39,253 bases of DNA from an uncultured Mycoplasmatota bacterium (GCA_900551105.1 URUT01000008.1:1-39253), one strand, 5' to 3'. Positions 30,310-38,083 are shown, counted from the first letter of the stretch. Notes: a model not told the origin generated them from the sequence alone. Translations and numbers: made by a program.

Positions 30310-31167
30310 GTATAAATCTATTTTTTTATTTTGTGCTTCTTCATATATTTTGTTCCATATTTGACTTTCTATGTGTCTTGCTTTTTTAGGGTGTGCTAGG
30401 TATCTTATTGTTAATGTTACATATTCTTCGGATAGTTTTGTGTAGATTATTGGTTCTAGGTTGTTGTAGTATATTCTGTAATCTCCGATTGCTTCGTTTA
30501 GTTGAACTTTCATTTTTTTTGGTATCTTTTTTACTATATCATTGCTATTTACTATGTCATATAGAGTTTTTTTGTTTTTTACAAGATCTGAGTCTAGTTT
30601 TATTTTTACTGATAGTTCACTCCATATGTATTTGAATGCTTTGGTATAATTTTTTATTTCTTCGGTGAATACTTTTGAGTTTGGAACTTGTACTATTATT
30701 CCTGTGCTTTGTTCTCCGTCTTCTTTATTGGCGACTTCTAGTATTTCGAAGTTTAATGAATTTATATTTACGACGTCTCCGATTGTTGTGTCTACTTCTA
30801 TTCTATCTTCTAGTTTGAATGGTTTTGATATTGTTATATAGATTCCAGCGAGAAAATTTATTATTATATCTCTCATTGCAAGGGTTGCTGCGGCACCGAT
30901 GAAACTTATAAATGTTATTATGTTTGTTAATTGTTTTTCCCATATTATGAGTAGTACTATCATTGTTAGTAATAATTTTGCTATTTTTGTTTTTTTGTTG
31001 AATGTGTAGAGTTTCTTTTCATTTTTATTTGTTTTTAGGTTTATTAGTATTGCTATTTTTGATATTAAGGTGATTATTAGTATTGCAAGTATGCTATAAA
31101 TTATTAGATTTAGTGTTGTACTTTTTATTCCTAAGAAATTTGTTATATTATTCATGTATTCGTTCAT
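30298..31167 (-). CDS. small-conductance mechanosensitive channel, MscS family
   Basis: 289 residues. Three N-terminal membrane helices (about 18-37, 62-80 and 83-105) are followed by the MscS beta domain: AAATLAMRDIIINFLAGIYI (pore helix region), ISKPFKLEDRIEVDTTIGDV, VPNSKVFTEEIKNY, then a C-terminal alpha-beta domain. It releases solutes upon membrane tension after osmotic downshift. AAAGGAGG lies before the ATG at 31167 on the minus strand; Met5 is a possible second start. It is divergent from the SDR gene across an AT-rich gap that holds a palindrome. Confidence 0.92.
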   Translation of the reverse strand: MNEYMNNITNFLGIKSTTLNLIIYSILAILIITLISKIAILINLKTNKNEKKLYTFNKKTKIAKLLLTMIVLLIIWEKQLTNIITFISFIGAAATLAMRDIIINFLAGIYITISKPFKLEDRIEVDTTIGDVVNINSLNFEILEVANKEDGEQSTGIIVQVPNSKVFTEEIKNYTKAFKYIWSELSVKIKLDSDLVKNKKTLYDIVNSNDIVKKIPKKMKVQLNEAIGDYRIYYNNLEPIIYTKLSEEYVTLTIRYLAHPKKARHIESQIWNKIYEEAQNKKIDLYKKE

Positions 31168-31229
31168 ATTATCCTCCTTTTCTTGTATTTTAACATATTT
31201 TTTTGTTTTATTTATTTTTTTTTTGTATT

Positions 31230-31250
31230 GTTTACACTTTTCTTGTAAAC
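31230..31250. promoter_or_regulatory. palindromic operator candidate
   Basis: GTTTACA (31230-31236) and TGTAAAC (31244-31250) are exact inverted repeats with seven bases between. The site touches the -35 box at 31251 and lies between two divergent genes. The regulator is unknown. Confidence 0.6.
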
Positions 31251-31279
31251 TTGATTTTTTTTCTTTTTTCTTTTATAAT
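31251..31279 (+). promoter_or_regulatory. sigma-A-type promoter of the SDR operon
   Basis: TTGATT (31251-31256), a 17-base spacer made almost only of T with two C, TATAAT (31274-31279). GGAGGG (31290-31295) is the ribosome site. Confidence 0.75.
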
Positions 31280-31299
31280 TTATCCAGTTGGAGGGATGT

Positions 31300-32043
31300 A
31301 TGAGATTTGCTGATAAAGTTGTGTTTGTTACGGGATCTTCTAGGGGACTTGGTGCTTATTTAGTTTATGCATTTGCTAAAGAGGGTGCGAGTGTTGTTAT
31401 TAATTATAATAAAAGTTATGAGGATGCTGTTTTTCTTAAAAAGAAGATTGAGGAGTTTGGAAGTTGTATGTTAGTTTGTGGGGATGTTTCTTTAGAAGAG
31501 GATGTTTCTAGGATGACGCAGGAGATTATTTCTTCTTATGGAAAGATTGATATTCTTGTTAATAATGCTGGAATAAGTAATGATTCTTTGTTTGATCTTA
31601 AGGATGTTTCTTCTTTTAGAAAGGTTCTTGATGTTAATCTTATTGGTACTTATTTGGTTTCTAAGTATGTTGGTAAGATTATGCTTGAGAATAAATCTGG
31701 TAAGATTATAAATATTTCTAGTGATAATGGTATTGATAGATATTATCCTGAGTCTTGTGATTATGATGCTTCGAAAGCAGGAGTTATTTCTCTTACTCAT
31801 AATATGGCTAGATTTTATGCTCCTTATGTGAATGTAAATTGTGTTTGTCCAGGGTGGATGGATACTGATATGAATAAGGATATGGATGATTCTTATAAAA
31901 AGGGTATATGTGATAAGATTTTGCTTGGGCGTTTTGGAGAAGTTTCTGAGATTTCTAATCTTGTACTTTTTCTTGCTAGTGATGATGCTAGTTATGTTAA
32001 TGATTCGATTATTAAAGTGAATGGAGGTATTAATAATGAATAA
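31300..32043 (+). CDS. short-chain dehydrogenase/reductase (FabG-like)
   Basis: 247 residues, the classic SDR size. NAD(P)-binding TGSSRGLG (11-18), structural NNAG (88-91), and catalytic Ser near 140-141 with Tyr155-x3-Lys159 (YDASK) are all present; the end DDASYVNDSIIKVNGG is typical. Substrate unknown; without other fatty-acid genes nearby it is not necessarily FabG of lipid synthesis. ATG 31300 follows GGAGGG by four bases; TTG 31288 in frame is inside that area. The next gene starts inside its end (overlap of eight bases), so the pair is translated together. Confidence 0.9.
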   Translation: MRFADKVVFVTGSSRGLGAYLVYAFAKEGASVVINYNKSYEDAVFLKKKIEEFGSCMLVCGDVSLEEDVSRMTQEIISSYGKIDILVNNAGISNDSLFDLKDVSSFRKVLDVNLIGTYLVSKYVGKIMLENKSGKIINISSDNGIDRYYPESCDYDASKAGVISLTHNMARFYAPYVNVNCVCPGWMDTDMNKDMDDSYKKGICDKILLGRFGEVSEISNLVLFLASDDASYVNDSIIKVNGGINNE

Positions 32044-33283
32044 TGAACTTTTTATAAGTCCGAAAGTTTATGAACTTGCAAATGTTTGTGAGGAGGAACT
32101 TAGGGATAAATTTAAGGAAATTTCTGATGTGTGCTTTAAAAATACTAAAAAGGTTTTAGAGGCTTTTATTAGAAATGGTGTATCTAGTATGGATCTTAAT
32201 GGTACGAATGGATATGGTTTTAATGATGTTGGTAGGGAAAAAATAGATAAAATTTTTAGTGAGGTTCTTGGGGCGGAGGATGCTTTGGTGAGAGGACAAT
32301 TTGTTTCTGGAACGCATGTTCTTACTGTTTGTTTGTTTGGAATTTTAAGACCTGGTGATACGCTTTTGAGTATTACTGGTAAACCTTATGATACGCTTCA
32401 TGAGGTTATTGGAATTAGAGAGAACCCTAGTAGTTTGAAAGCGTTTGGTATTAATTATGAGGAGGTTTCTCTTACTTCTAGTGGGTTTGATGTTGAGCGT
32501 ATTAAGGAAGTTTTAAAAAATAAAAAGGTTAAACTTATTGAGATTCAACGTTCTAAGGGATATTCTAGTAGAAAAAGCATTACTATTTCTATGATTGAAG
32601 ATGTTATAAAAGAGATTAGAAAAGTTGATAAAGATGTAATTATTATGGTTGATAATTGTTATTGTGCTTTGGTTGAGGAAAAGTCTCCTTTGGAAGTTGG
32701 TGCGGATATTATTGCGGGCTCACTTATTAAAAATTTAGGTGGTGGTTCGGCTTCTTGTGGTGGTTATATTGCGGGAAGATCTGATCTTGTTTTTCTTGCT
32801 AGTGAAAGACTTGCTATTCCTGGTGAGGGAAAGGATATTGGGGCGACAAATAATATGAATATGGAGATTTTAAAAGGTCTTTATATGGCTCCATCTGTTG
32901 TTAAAAGTAGTGTGATGACTGCGACGCTTGCTAGTTTGATGCTTGAAAAACTTGGATTTGATACGGAACCTAAGTATAATGAGGAAAGAGCGGATATTGT
33001 ACTTGCAATTAAGTTTAATGATCCGGATAAAATGATAAGATATTGTTGTGGTATTCAAATGGCTTCGCCTATTGATTCTTATGTTAAACCTATTCCAGAT
33101 GAGATGCCTGGATATGGTGATAAGATTGTTATGGCTGCGGGATCTTTTGTTCAGGGTTCTACGATTGAACTTTCTTGTGATGGACCACTTAGACCACCTT
33201 ATATTGCTTATCAACAAGGTGCTTTAACTTATGAGTATGGGAGACTTGGTGTTATGAAGGCTATTACGGAAATTACTAAGTAA
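32036..33283 (+). CDS. methionine gamma-lyase family PLP enzyme (YnbB-like)
   Basis: 415 residues. It belongs to the PLP-dependent family often named aluminium resistance protein or YnbB and related to methionine gamma-lyase; the true reaction is not established. Visible: NGYGFNDVGREKIDKIF, GAEDALVRGQFVSGTHV, GKPYDTLHEVIG, the aspartate in MVDNCYC (206) and the PLP lysine in GSLIKNLGGGSAS (Lys232), then IQMASPIDSYVKPIPDEMPG near the end. ATG 32036 follows GGAGGT by seven bases; ATG 32021 is upstream of that site. In Bacillus the family gene sits by glnR-glnA; here it is coupled to an SDR. Confidence 0.93.
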   Translation: MNNELFISPKVYELANVCEEELRDKFKEISDVCFKNTKKVLEAFIRNGVSSMDLNGTNGYGFNDVGREKIDKIFSEVLGAEDALVRGQFVSGTHVLTVCLFGILRPGDTLLSITGKPYDTLHEVIGIRENPSSLKAFGINYEEVSLTSSGFDVERIKEVLKNKKVKLIEIQRSKGYSSRKSITISMIEDVIKEIRKVDKDVIIMVDNCYCALVEEKSPLEVGADIIAGSLIKNLGGGSASCGGYIAGRSDLVFLASERLAIPGEGKDIGATNNMNMEILKGLYMAPSVVKSSVMTATLASLMLEKLGFDTEPKYNEERADIVLAIKFNDPDKMIRYCCGIQMASPIDSYVKPIPDEMPGYGDKIVMAAGSFVQGSTIELSCDGPLRPPYIAYQQGALTYEYGRLGVMKAITEITK

Positions 33284-33298
33284 TTATTTGTAAAAAAA

Positions 33299-33360
33299 AA
33301 TTAAAAAATTAAACATTGATAGGAGATTATTCCTATTTTTGTTTGCAATTTTTTAATTAA
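33299..33360. terminator. large terminator hairpin between convergent genes
   Basis: The core ATAGGA (33319-33324) with TCCTAT (33331-33336) and a T-run is enclosed by AAAC/GTTT and by AATTAAAAAATT with AATTTTTTAATT. It can act on both strands. Confidence 0.75.
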
Positions 33361-33382
33361 TTTAATTACATTTTATGTTAAT

Positions 33383-33625
33383 TTATTCGAATAATTTGTC
33401 CATGGTTATTCCTAAAACGACTGATATTCTATATAATGTATCGATGGAACAGCCGATGGCACCTTTTTTATATTCTAATCTTCGTATGAAATCGTATGAT
33501 TTTCCAACGTCTACTGCTAATTGTTCTTGAGTAATGTTTGCTAATTTTCTATATTTTCTTATATTGCTTGATACTTTTATCATTATATTGTCTTCGAATT
33601 TGAAGTTTCTTTTAAAAGTTGCCAT
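33383..33625 (-). CDS. XRE-family helix-turn-helix regulator
   Basis: 80 residues, little more than one HTH domain: NIRKYRKLANITQEQLAVDV, then GKSYDFIRRLEYKKGAIGCS and a last helix pair IDTLYRISVVLGITMDKLFE. A basic N-terminal extension (MATFKRNFKFEDN) precedes it. AGAGGTGA lies eight bases before the ATG on the minus strand. It is divergent from the small gene at 33753 and the gap between them carries repeated GTCC elements, a likely site of autoregulation. No partner toxin or phage gene is seen. Confidence 0.88.
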   Translation of the reverse strand: MATFKRNFKFEDNIMIKVSSNIRKYRKLANITQEQLAVDVGKSYDFIRRLEYKKGAIGCSIDTLYRISVVLGITMDKLFE

Positions 33626-33649
33626 AAATATTTCACCTCTATTAATATT

Positions 33650-33716
33650 GTCCTATTTATGTTTTTTATGTCCGGGAACAGAAAAGTCCTGTTTAGGGTA
33701 TTCACAGGTCCTGTTT
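33650..33716. repeat. GTCC repeats in the gap between regulator and target
   Basis: GTCC begins at 33650, 33670, 33686 and 33708. The last two are nine-base direct repeats GTCCTGTTT spaced 22 bases (two turns). GAACAG (33674-33679) and CTGTTT (33689-33694) form an inverted partner. Likely operator of the XRE regulator. Confidence 0.5.
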
Positions 33717-33718
33717 TG

Positions 33719-33727
33719 TGTTATAAG
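33719..33727 (+). promoter_or_regulatory. extended -10 promoter
   Basis: TGTTATAAG directly follows the last GTCC repeat, so a bound repressor would block it. The ribosome site AAAGGAGAGG is at 33737-33746. Confidence 0.5.
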
Positions 33728-33752
33728 GGTTGTTGAAAGGAGAGGTTATTTT

Positions 33753-33902
33753 ATGTCTGAAAGTAAAAAAGTTGAAAATAGTGGTTTAGCAACTGCTGGT
33801 TTTGTTTTAGGAATTATAGGTGTTGTTTTATCATTTATTCCTATAATTAATAATGCTACGTTTGTTTTGGGTGTTTTGTCTTTTGTTTTTTTTAATGGTT
33901 AA
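33753..33902 (+). pseudogene. truncated DUF4190-like membrane protein
   Basis: Only 49 residues: a polar start MSESKKVENSG, then GLATAGFVLGIIGVVLSFIP, a turn with NN, and half of a second helix FVLGVLSFVFFNG before TAA. The start is that of DUF4190-type small membrane proteins, which normally continue for another 40-100 residues. No matching continuation is seen in other frames of the 80 bases downstream. The promoter and a strong ribosome site are intact, so a short peptide may still be made. It could be a functional micro-protein, but truncation is the simpler reading. Confidence 0.55.
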
Positions 33903-33981
33903 TTAAAAATAATAGTGCAGTATTATATATTATGTATGTATATTTTTCTTTATTTTTTTAATACTAAAAATGGTGATATAT

Positions 33982-34686
33982 ATGAGTGAAGCACTTAATG
34001 TTACTTTTAGAGCAATTCTTTCTTTGGTTACTTTGTTTTTAGTTACTAAACTTATTGGGAAGAAACAGGTTTCTCAACTTAGTTTGTTTGATTATGTAAT
34101 TGGAATATCTATTGGTAATTTTGCAGCGGAAATGACTATTAATACGGATTCTCCGGTTATGAATGGTACGCTTGCTGTTGTTATTTTTGGTTTTATTGCT
34201 TGGCTTATTTCTGTTTTGACTATGAAAAGTATTGCTCTTCGTAGGTTTTTTACGGGTACTCCGACGGTTATAATTGAAGATGGAATTTTACTTGAAGAGG
34301 GTCTTAAACATGAGAAACTTGATGTTAATGACTTTTTAGAGCAGTGCAGAGAACAAGGTTATTTTGATATTTCTCAAATTGCTTATGCGATTATGGAGTC
34401 TAGTGGTAAGATTAGTATTTTACCTAAGTCATCTTTTTCTCCGGTTACTATTTCTGATATGGATTTGAAGAAGAAAAAGGCTAGTTTGGTTTCTAATGTT
34501 ATTATTGATGGTAATATTATGGTAAAGAATTTAAAGTTTATGGGTAAGGATAAGAAATGGATACTTAAAAAGTTAAAGGAAAAGGGTAAGAATTTAGAGG
34601 ATATTTTACTTGGTACCTTGGATGATGATGAGAAACTTCTTCTTTATGATAAGGATGGTAAGTGTTCTAAAAATATACTTGAATGA
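33982..34686 (+). CDS. DUF421 membrane protein (YetF/YrbG type)
   Basis: 234 residues. Three N-terminal membrane helices (about 8-25, 37-52 and 58-78) precede a soluble alpha-beta domain. Family strings are clear: KLIGKKQVSQLSLFDYVIGI, SIGNFAAEM, FFTGTPTVIIEDG, and QCREQGYFDISQIAYAIMES. In Bacillus several members are under sporulation sigma factors, and the family is common in spore formers; the biochemical role is unknown. ATG 33982 stands four bases after GGTGAT; ATG 33970 overlaps that site and is less likely. The lipoprotein gene after it has its own promoter. Confidence 0.92.
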   Translation: MSEALNVTFRAILSLVTLFLVTKLIGKKQVSQLSLFDYVIGISIGNFAAEMTINTDSPVMNGTLAVVIFGFIAWLISVLTMKSIALRRFFTGTPTVIIEDGILLEEGLKHEKLDVNDFLEQCREQGYFDISQIAYAIMESSGKISILPKSSFSPVTISDMDLKKKKASLVSNVIIDGNIMVKNLKFMGKDKKWILKKLKEKGKNLEDILLGTLDDDEKLLLYDKDGKCSKNILE

Positions 34687-34715
34687 TTGAAAAAGAGTGT
34701 TATTTATGTTATGAT
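34687..34715 (+). promoter_or_regulatory. sigma-A-type promoter of the lipoprotein gene
   Basis: TTGAAA (34687-34692), 17 bases, TATGAT (34710-34715) preceded by TGT. It begins right after the DUF421 stop. Confidence 0.75.
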
Positions 34716-34732
34716 TATTTTGAGGTAATCAT

Positions 34733-35134
34733 ATGCGTGTAAGACTTTTTTTCTTATTTTTTACAATTATTTTGTTTATTACTGGATGTAGTTTGGATCC
34801 ATATTGTAATGGGAAATATGGAGTGCTTTCTATTGACTCATGGTTTAGTGATAAGGAACTTGGTGAGGTTAGAATGAAGAATGCTAATATTAGTGAGATA
34901 GTTTCTAGTAGTTGTGAGTTTTATGAGAGTAAGGGTAATAAGTATGTGTTTGATTGTAAAGTTACGTATAAGGAAATAGGTGAGACTGTTATTCCTTTGT
35001 CTAAAAATAGTTCGATGAATGTTATTGCTGTTTTTATAAAGGAAAGTGGTGATAAGTATGATTGCAAGGTTTATAGTGATATTTATAAACTTAAGAGTAG
35101 GGTTTGGGAGAAGGATGAATATTTAAATTATTAG
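34733..35134 (+). CDS. small lipoprotein of unknown function
   Basis: 133 residues. The signal MRVRLFFLFFTIILFITGC ends in a clear lipobox (ITGC, Cys19), so the mature protein is lipid-anchored outside the membrane. It has further Cys residues (DPYC, SSCEF, VFDC, KYDC) that could make two disulfides. The rest is beta-rich and shows no known domain. GAGGTAAT precedes the ATG. It is 14 bases upstream of the gene at 35149 and probably co-transcribed with it, although that product looks cytoplasmic. Confidence 0.75.
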   Translation: MRVRLFFLFFTIILFITGCSLDPYCNGKYGVLSIDSWFSDKELGEVRMKNANISEIVSSSCEFYESKGNKYVFDCKVTYKEIGETVIPLSKNSSMNVIAVFIKESGDKYDCKVYSDIYKLKSRVWEKDEYLNY

Positions 35135-35148
35135 GAAAGGTATAATTT

Positions 35149-35997
35149 ATGAGTAGGGATGAGTATATTTTGAATTTGAAGAAGATATTTGAGGTTGATT
35201 CAAAATCTTTTAAGTTTTTTTTAGAACAAATTGATAATTACTATAAATGTATGGAGAAAACGTCTTGGGATGGACCTAAGTACAAGGTTGGTGAGGATGT
35301 TTTATTAAAACAAAATCAGTTGATGAGAGGTGAGGGTGCATTAATTGATTTAGATGATGAAAGGTTAAAATTTATTTCGGAAAATGGATTTATATCTCCT
35401 GATTTTACTGTTAAATATAATAAAGAGCAGAAGACTCCTTTGTGTGTTCCAGTTTGGGTTATTCAAAAGGATATGATGCTAAAAGATTATATAGTTAATT
35501 ATAGTGGTGCGACACTTAGATATGTTTATCGTGATGGAAAAAAGAAGACTAAACTTATTCCTTATGGGAAAATTGATGATGAGATTGATAGTATAAGGAA
35601 TGATGATTTTTGGACATGGAATTGTGAACAAACGAAAGAGATTAGGTTTATGCCTTCTTTGGCTAAGGATAAGATTCAAATTTCATTTATTATGAATGTT
35701 GATAATGAATGGGGAAAGAGGCTTGTTTTTAATGATATTTTTAATCTTAAGTTTGACAAGGATGTTTTGAAGTCTTTTGTAAGTGAATGGTTTATAAATG
35801 ATTTTATTTATGCTCTTAGAGATGATTTTACTACTAATCGTGAGGGTGCGGTTATATTTGGCATTCCGTCTTGTTATATTGAGGGCGTTTTAGTTGGTAG
35901 AGTTTATGAGAAAGATAGGGATATGCTGGATAAAATTAAGAAGTATTTTCCTAATTGTTATATTTGTAATTTAGATGGAAAGGTAATTGTGGAATAG
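35149..35997 (+). CDS. unknown protein, possible ADP-ribosyltransferase fold
   Basis: 282 residues, no signal or membrane segment. Two parts recall ADP-ribosyltransferase-type folds: NQLMRGEGALIDLDDERLKF with ISENGFISPDF (an Arg after a strand, then the exit-type turn), and near the end NREGAVIFGIPSCYIEGVLV followed by GRVYEKDRDMLDKIKKYFPN, like the closing strand of such enzymes, where an acidic residue precedes the IP-x-x-YI segment. A His/Tyr/Glu catalytic triad is not clear to me, so this is only a structural hint and confidence in function is low. The middle carries many charged residues and KTSWDGPKYK. AGGAAAGG precedes ATG 35149. It follows the lipoprotein closely. Confidence 0.55.
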   Translation: MSRDEYILNLKKIFEVDSKSFKFFLEQIDNYYKCMEKTSWDGPKYKVGEDVLLKQNQLMRGEGALIDLDDERLKFISENGFISPDFTVKYNKEQKTPLCVPVWVIQKDMMLKDYIVNYSGATLRYVYRDGKKKTKLIPYGKIDDEIDSIRNDDFWTWNCEQTKEIRFMPSLAKDKIQISFIMNVDNEWGKRLVFNDIFNLKFDKDVLKSFVSEWFINDFIYALRDDFTTNREGAVIFGIPSCYIEGVLVGRVYEKDRDMLDKIKKYFPNCYICNLDGKVIVE

Positions 35998-36030
35998 TTG
36001 CATTTTTATATGTAAAAAAATAGATTTTTG

Positions 36031-36039
36031 TGATAGAAT
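36031..36039 (+). promoter_or_regulatory. extended -10 promoter of the DUF308 gene
   Basis: TGATAGAAT is an extended -10; the -35 is poor (TGTAAA at 36011). AGGAGG follows six bases before ATG 36058. Confidence 0.55.
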
Positions 36040-36057
36040 ATTATTAGGAGGCTTATT

Positions 36058-36576
36058 ATGGAAAAAAAATTACTTACTTATATTCAAGGTTTTTTACTTA
36101 TTATTTTTGGGGTATTGTTTATTATTAATCCTCAAGGTGTATTTGGTAGTATTGTTTTAATTGCAGGTATTTTAATTTTACTTGTTAGTGCTTTTAAGGC
36201 TATTGCAATACTTAGGAGCAAGGATCCTTATATGTCGTTTGGATTTATGGGTTCCTTAATTGGGGTTATATTTGGACTTGTGCTTATAACAAATAGGAAT
36301 GATGCAATTAAGGTTATTCCTGTTATGCTTGGACTTTGGTTTTTAGTTACGGGTATTACTTCGCTTATGTTTGTTATGAAGTCTAGCAGAGATAAAACTT
36401 TAATTGGGAAGTCTGTTCTTAAGATTGTTTTAGGTCTTATTTCCTTTTTACTTCCTGTTATACCTGTTGTTGGTGCGGGAATAGTAATTGGTGTATTTTT
36501 AATTATTTCTGGTGTTATGACTTTTGTTAATATGAAAGATGAGGAAGTTATTTATAAAGTTAAAGTTAAGAAATAA
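36058..36576 (+). CDS. DUF308/HdeD-family membrane protein
   Basis: 172 residues with six membrane helices in two groups of three: LLTYIQGFLLIIFGVLFIIN, GVFGSIVLIAGILILLVSAF, MGSLIGVIFGLVLIT, IPVMLGLWFLVTGITSLMFV, IVLGLISFLLPVIPVVGAGI and a last one near VFLIISGVMTFV. The inner repeat with N/G-rich turns is the DUF308 pattern; E. coli HdeD helps acid resistance, but the role of Gram-positive members is unknown. AGGAGG and an extended -10 precede it. No clear terminator separates it from tsaE, which has its own promoter. Confidence 0.88.
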   Translation: MEKKLLTYIQGFLLIIFGVLFIINPQGVFGSIVLIAGILILLVSAFKAIAILRSKDPYMSFGFMGSLIGVIFGLVLITNRNDAIKVIPVMLGLWFLVTGITSLMFVMKSSRDKTLIGKSVLKIVLGLISFLLPVIPVVGAGIVIGVFLIISGVMTFVNMKDEEVIYKVKVKK

Positions 36577-36604
36577 AAAATATTTTGAATTGTTAAAAAA
36601 GGGG

Positions 36605-36634
36605 TTGTATTACTTCTTTTTTTTGTGATACAAT
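36605..36634 (+). promoter_or_regulatory. promoter of the t6A operon
   Basis: TTGTAT (36605-36610), 18 bases, TACAAT (36629-36634) preceded by TGA. GGTGAT (36641-36646) is the ribosome site. Confidence 0.75.
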
Positions 36635-36652
36635 GATTTTGGTGATTAAATG

Positions 36653-37105
36653 ATGGAATATAAAATTACATCGCATAGCGAGAGCGAAACTATTGAGCTT
36701 GCAGAAAATTTAGAGAGTGAAAAGTTTCCTAATATGGTTATTTGTTTAAAGGGTGACCTAGGAAGCGGTAAAACAGTTTTTACAAAGGGGTTTGCTAATG
36801 CTCTTGGTATTACAGATACGATAACTTCTCCGACTTTTAACATTGTTAAAGAGTATCTTAATGGAGAAATGGATTTATTTCATATGGATGTTTATCGTAT
36901 TGATGAGGCAACAGTTGATATTGATTTTCATGAGTATTTTGTTAAGAAGGGAGTTTCTATTATTGAATGGTCTGATATGATAGCGGATGAACTTCCTAAT
37001 GAAAGACTTGAGATAAGTTTTAGAATTGTTGGTGAAAATACAAGGGTACTTGTTATTAGACCTTTTGGTAAGAGATATGAAGACTTATGTGAGGCTGTTT
37101 TATGA
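36653..37105 (+). CDS. tsaE: t6A synthesis ATPase TsaE
   Basis: 150 residues. TsaE is the ATPase that resets the TsaB-TsaD complex making N6-threonylcarbamoyladenosine at tRNA position 37. Walker A GDLGSGKT, then SPTFNIVKEY, FHMDVYRI and IIEWSD, all family markers, are present. Two adjacent ATG codons are possible: 36653 is six bases after GGTGAT, 36650 only three, so the second is chosen. It overlaps tsaB by four bases (ATGA). Confidence 0.95.
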   Translation: MEYKITSHSESETIELAENLESEKFPNMVICLKGDLGSGKTVFTKGFANALGITDTITSPTFNIVKEYLNGEMDLFHMDVYRIDEATVDIDFHEYFVKKGVSIIEWSDMIADELPNERLEISFRIVGENTRVLVIRPFGKRYEDLCEAVL

Positions 37106-37722
37106 TAAGTCTTTTTTTGAATACTTCTTCTAATTATTTGAATATTGCTATTAATAAGGATGGGGTAGTAATTGATGAGTTTTACGAAAGGCTTGATAGG
37201 GATTTATCTCGTGAGGCGCTTTTTAATGTGAAATGTCTTTTAGATAAGAATGGTATTTTGCCTAATGAAGTTGATGAGATTTATTCTGTTTCGGGGCCTG
37301 GTTCTTTTACAGGACTTAGAGTGGGTGTTACTATAAGTAAGACTTTTGCTTATTTTTTGAATAAAAGATTGTATGAGGTTTCTAATCTTTTTGTGATGGC
37401 GACTTCTGTTAGTGCTCCTTTGATAGTTCCTGTTATTGATGCTAGGAGAGGTTTTGTATATGCTGGAATATATGATAGTGATTATAATACTGTTATGGAA
37501 GAGAGATATATAAAACTTGATGAACTTATTGAGAAAGTTAAGGAGTATAATAAGGAATATAAGTTTGTAAGTTATGATAAGTTTGATTTAGTTTCTGTTT
37601 GCGAATTTAGGCCTAATGTTGAGAACTTTTTTAAGTATTATAAGAAGAAATTGGTTAATCCTCTTACGTATGTGCCTAATTATTTGAAACGTACTGAGGC
37701 TGAGGAAAAGAGAAATGGTTAA
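37102..37722 (+). CDS. tsaB: t6A complex subunit TsaB
   Basis: 206 residues. TsaB is the inactive relative of TsaD that holds the t6A complex together. N-terminal ASKHA fold: MISLFLNTSSNYLNIAINKD, SVSGPGSFTGLRVGVTISKT, and VPVIDARRGFVYAGIYD. The C-terminal part is short, as usual in Firmicutes. It is coupled to tsaE upstream, and its end overlaps rimI by eight bases. Confidence 0.94.
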   Translation: MISLFLNTSSNYLNIAINKDGVVIDEFYERLDRDLSREALFNVKCLLDKNGILPNEVDEIYSVSGPGSFTGLRVGVTISKTFAYFLNKRLYEVSNLFVMATSVSAPLIVPVIDARRGFVYAGIYDSDYNTVMEERYIKLDELIEKVKEYNKEYKFVSYDKFDLVSVCEFRPNVENFFKYYKKKLVNPLTYVPNYLKRTEAEEKRNG

Positions 37723-38083
37723 GGAAGTTTCTTTTGAGGATTTAGATTTTGATATTTCTATGAGTTATAATCCTTTTAGGAAGTTTATTGGATATATTTT
37801 GGATGGAGTTATTCTTGGATATATTGAGTATAATGATATTTATGATACTATTGATATAGTTAATGTATTTGTTAGAGAGGATGCTAGAAGAGAGGGTATT
37901 GGTTTTTCTCTTATGGATTATTTAATTGTTAATAATTCTGATAAGAAGAATATTACTCTTGAGGTTAATGTTAATAATAGGAGTGCTATTAATCTTTATG
38001 AGAAGTGTGGTTTTGTAGTAACTGCGATAAGAAAAGGTTATTATAATGGAGTAGATGGATATTTGATGGAGAGAGTATTATGA
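37715..38083 (+). CDS. rimI: ribosomal-protein alanine N-acetyltransferase RimI
   Basis: 122 residues, short for RimI (about 145) with a trimmed N terminus. GNAT fold with VNVFVREDARREGIGFSLMD (acetyl-CoA motif R-x-x-G-x-G), then LEVNVNNRSAINLYEKCGFV, the hallmark of RimI. It acetylates the N terminus of bS18 in E. coli; Gram-positive members may act on other N termini. Its place between tsaB and tsaD is the usual order. Confidence 0.93.
   Translation: MVKEVSFEDLDFDISMSYNPFRKFIGYILDGVILGYIEYNDIYDTIDIVNVFVREDARREGIGFSLMDYLIVNNSDKKNITLEVNVNNRSAINLYEKCGFVVTAIRKGYYNGVDGYLMERVL

Noticed and set aside
33383..33902. Toxin-antitoxin pair (XRE plus small membrane peptide)
   Set aside because: The genes are divergent, not in one operon, and the small product looks like a truncated DUF4190 protein rather than a toxin.
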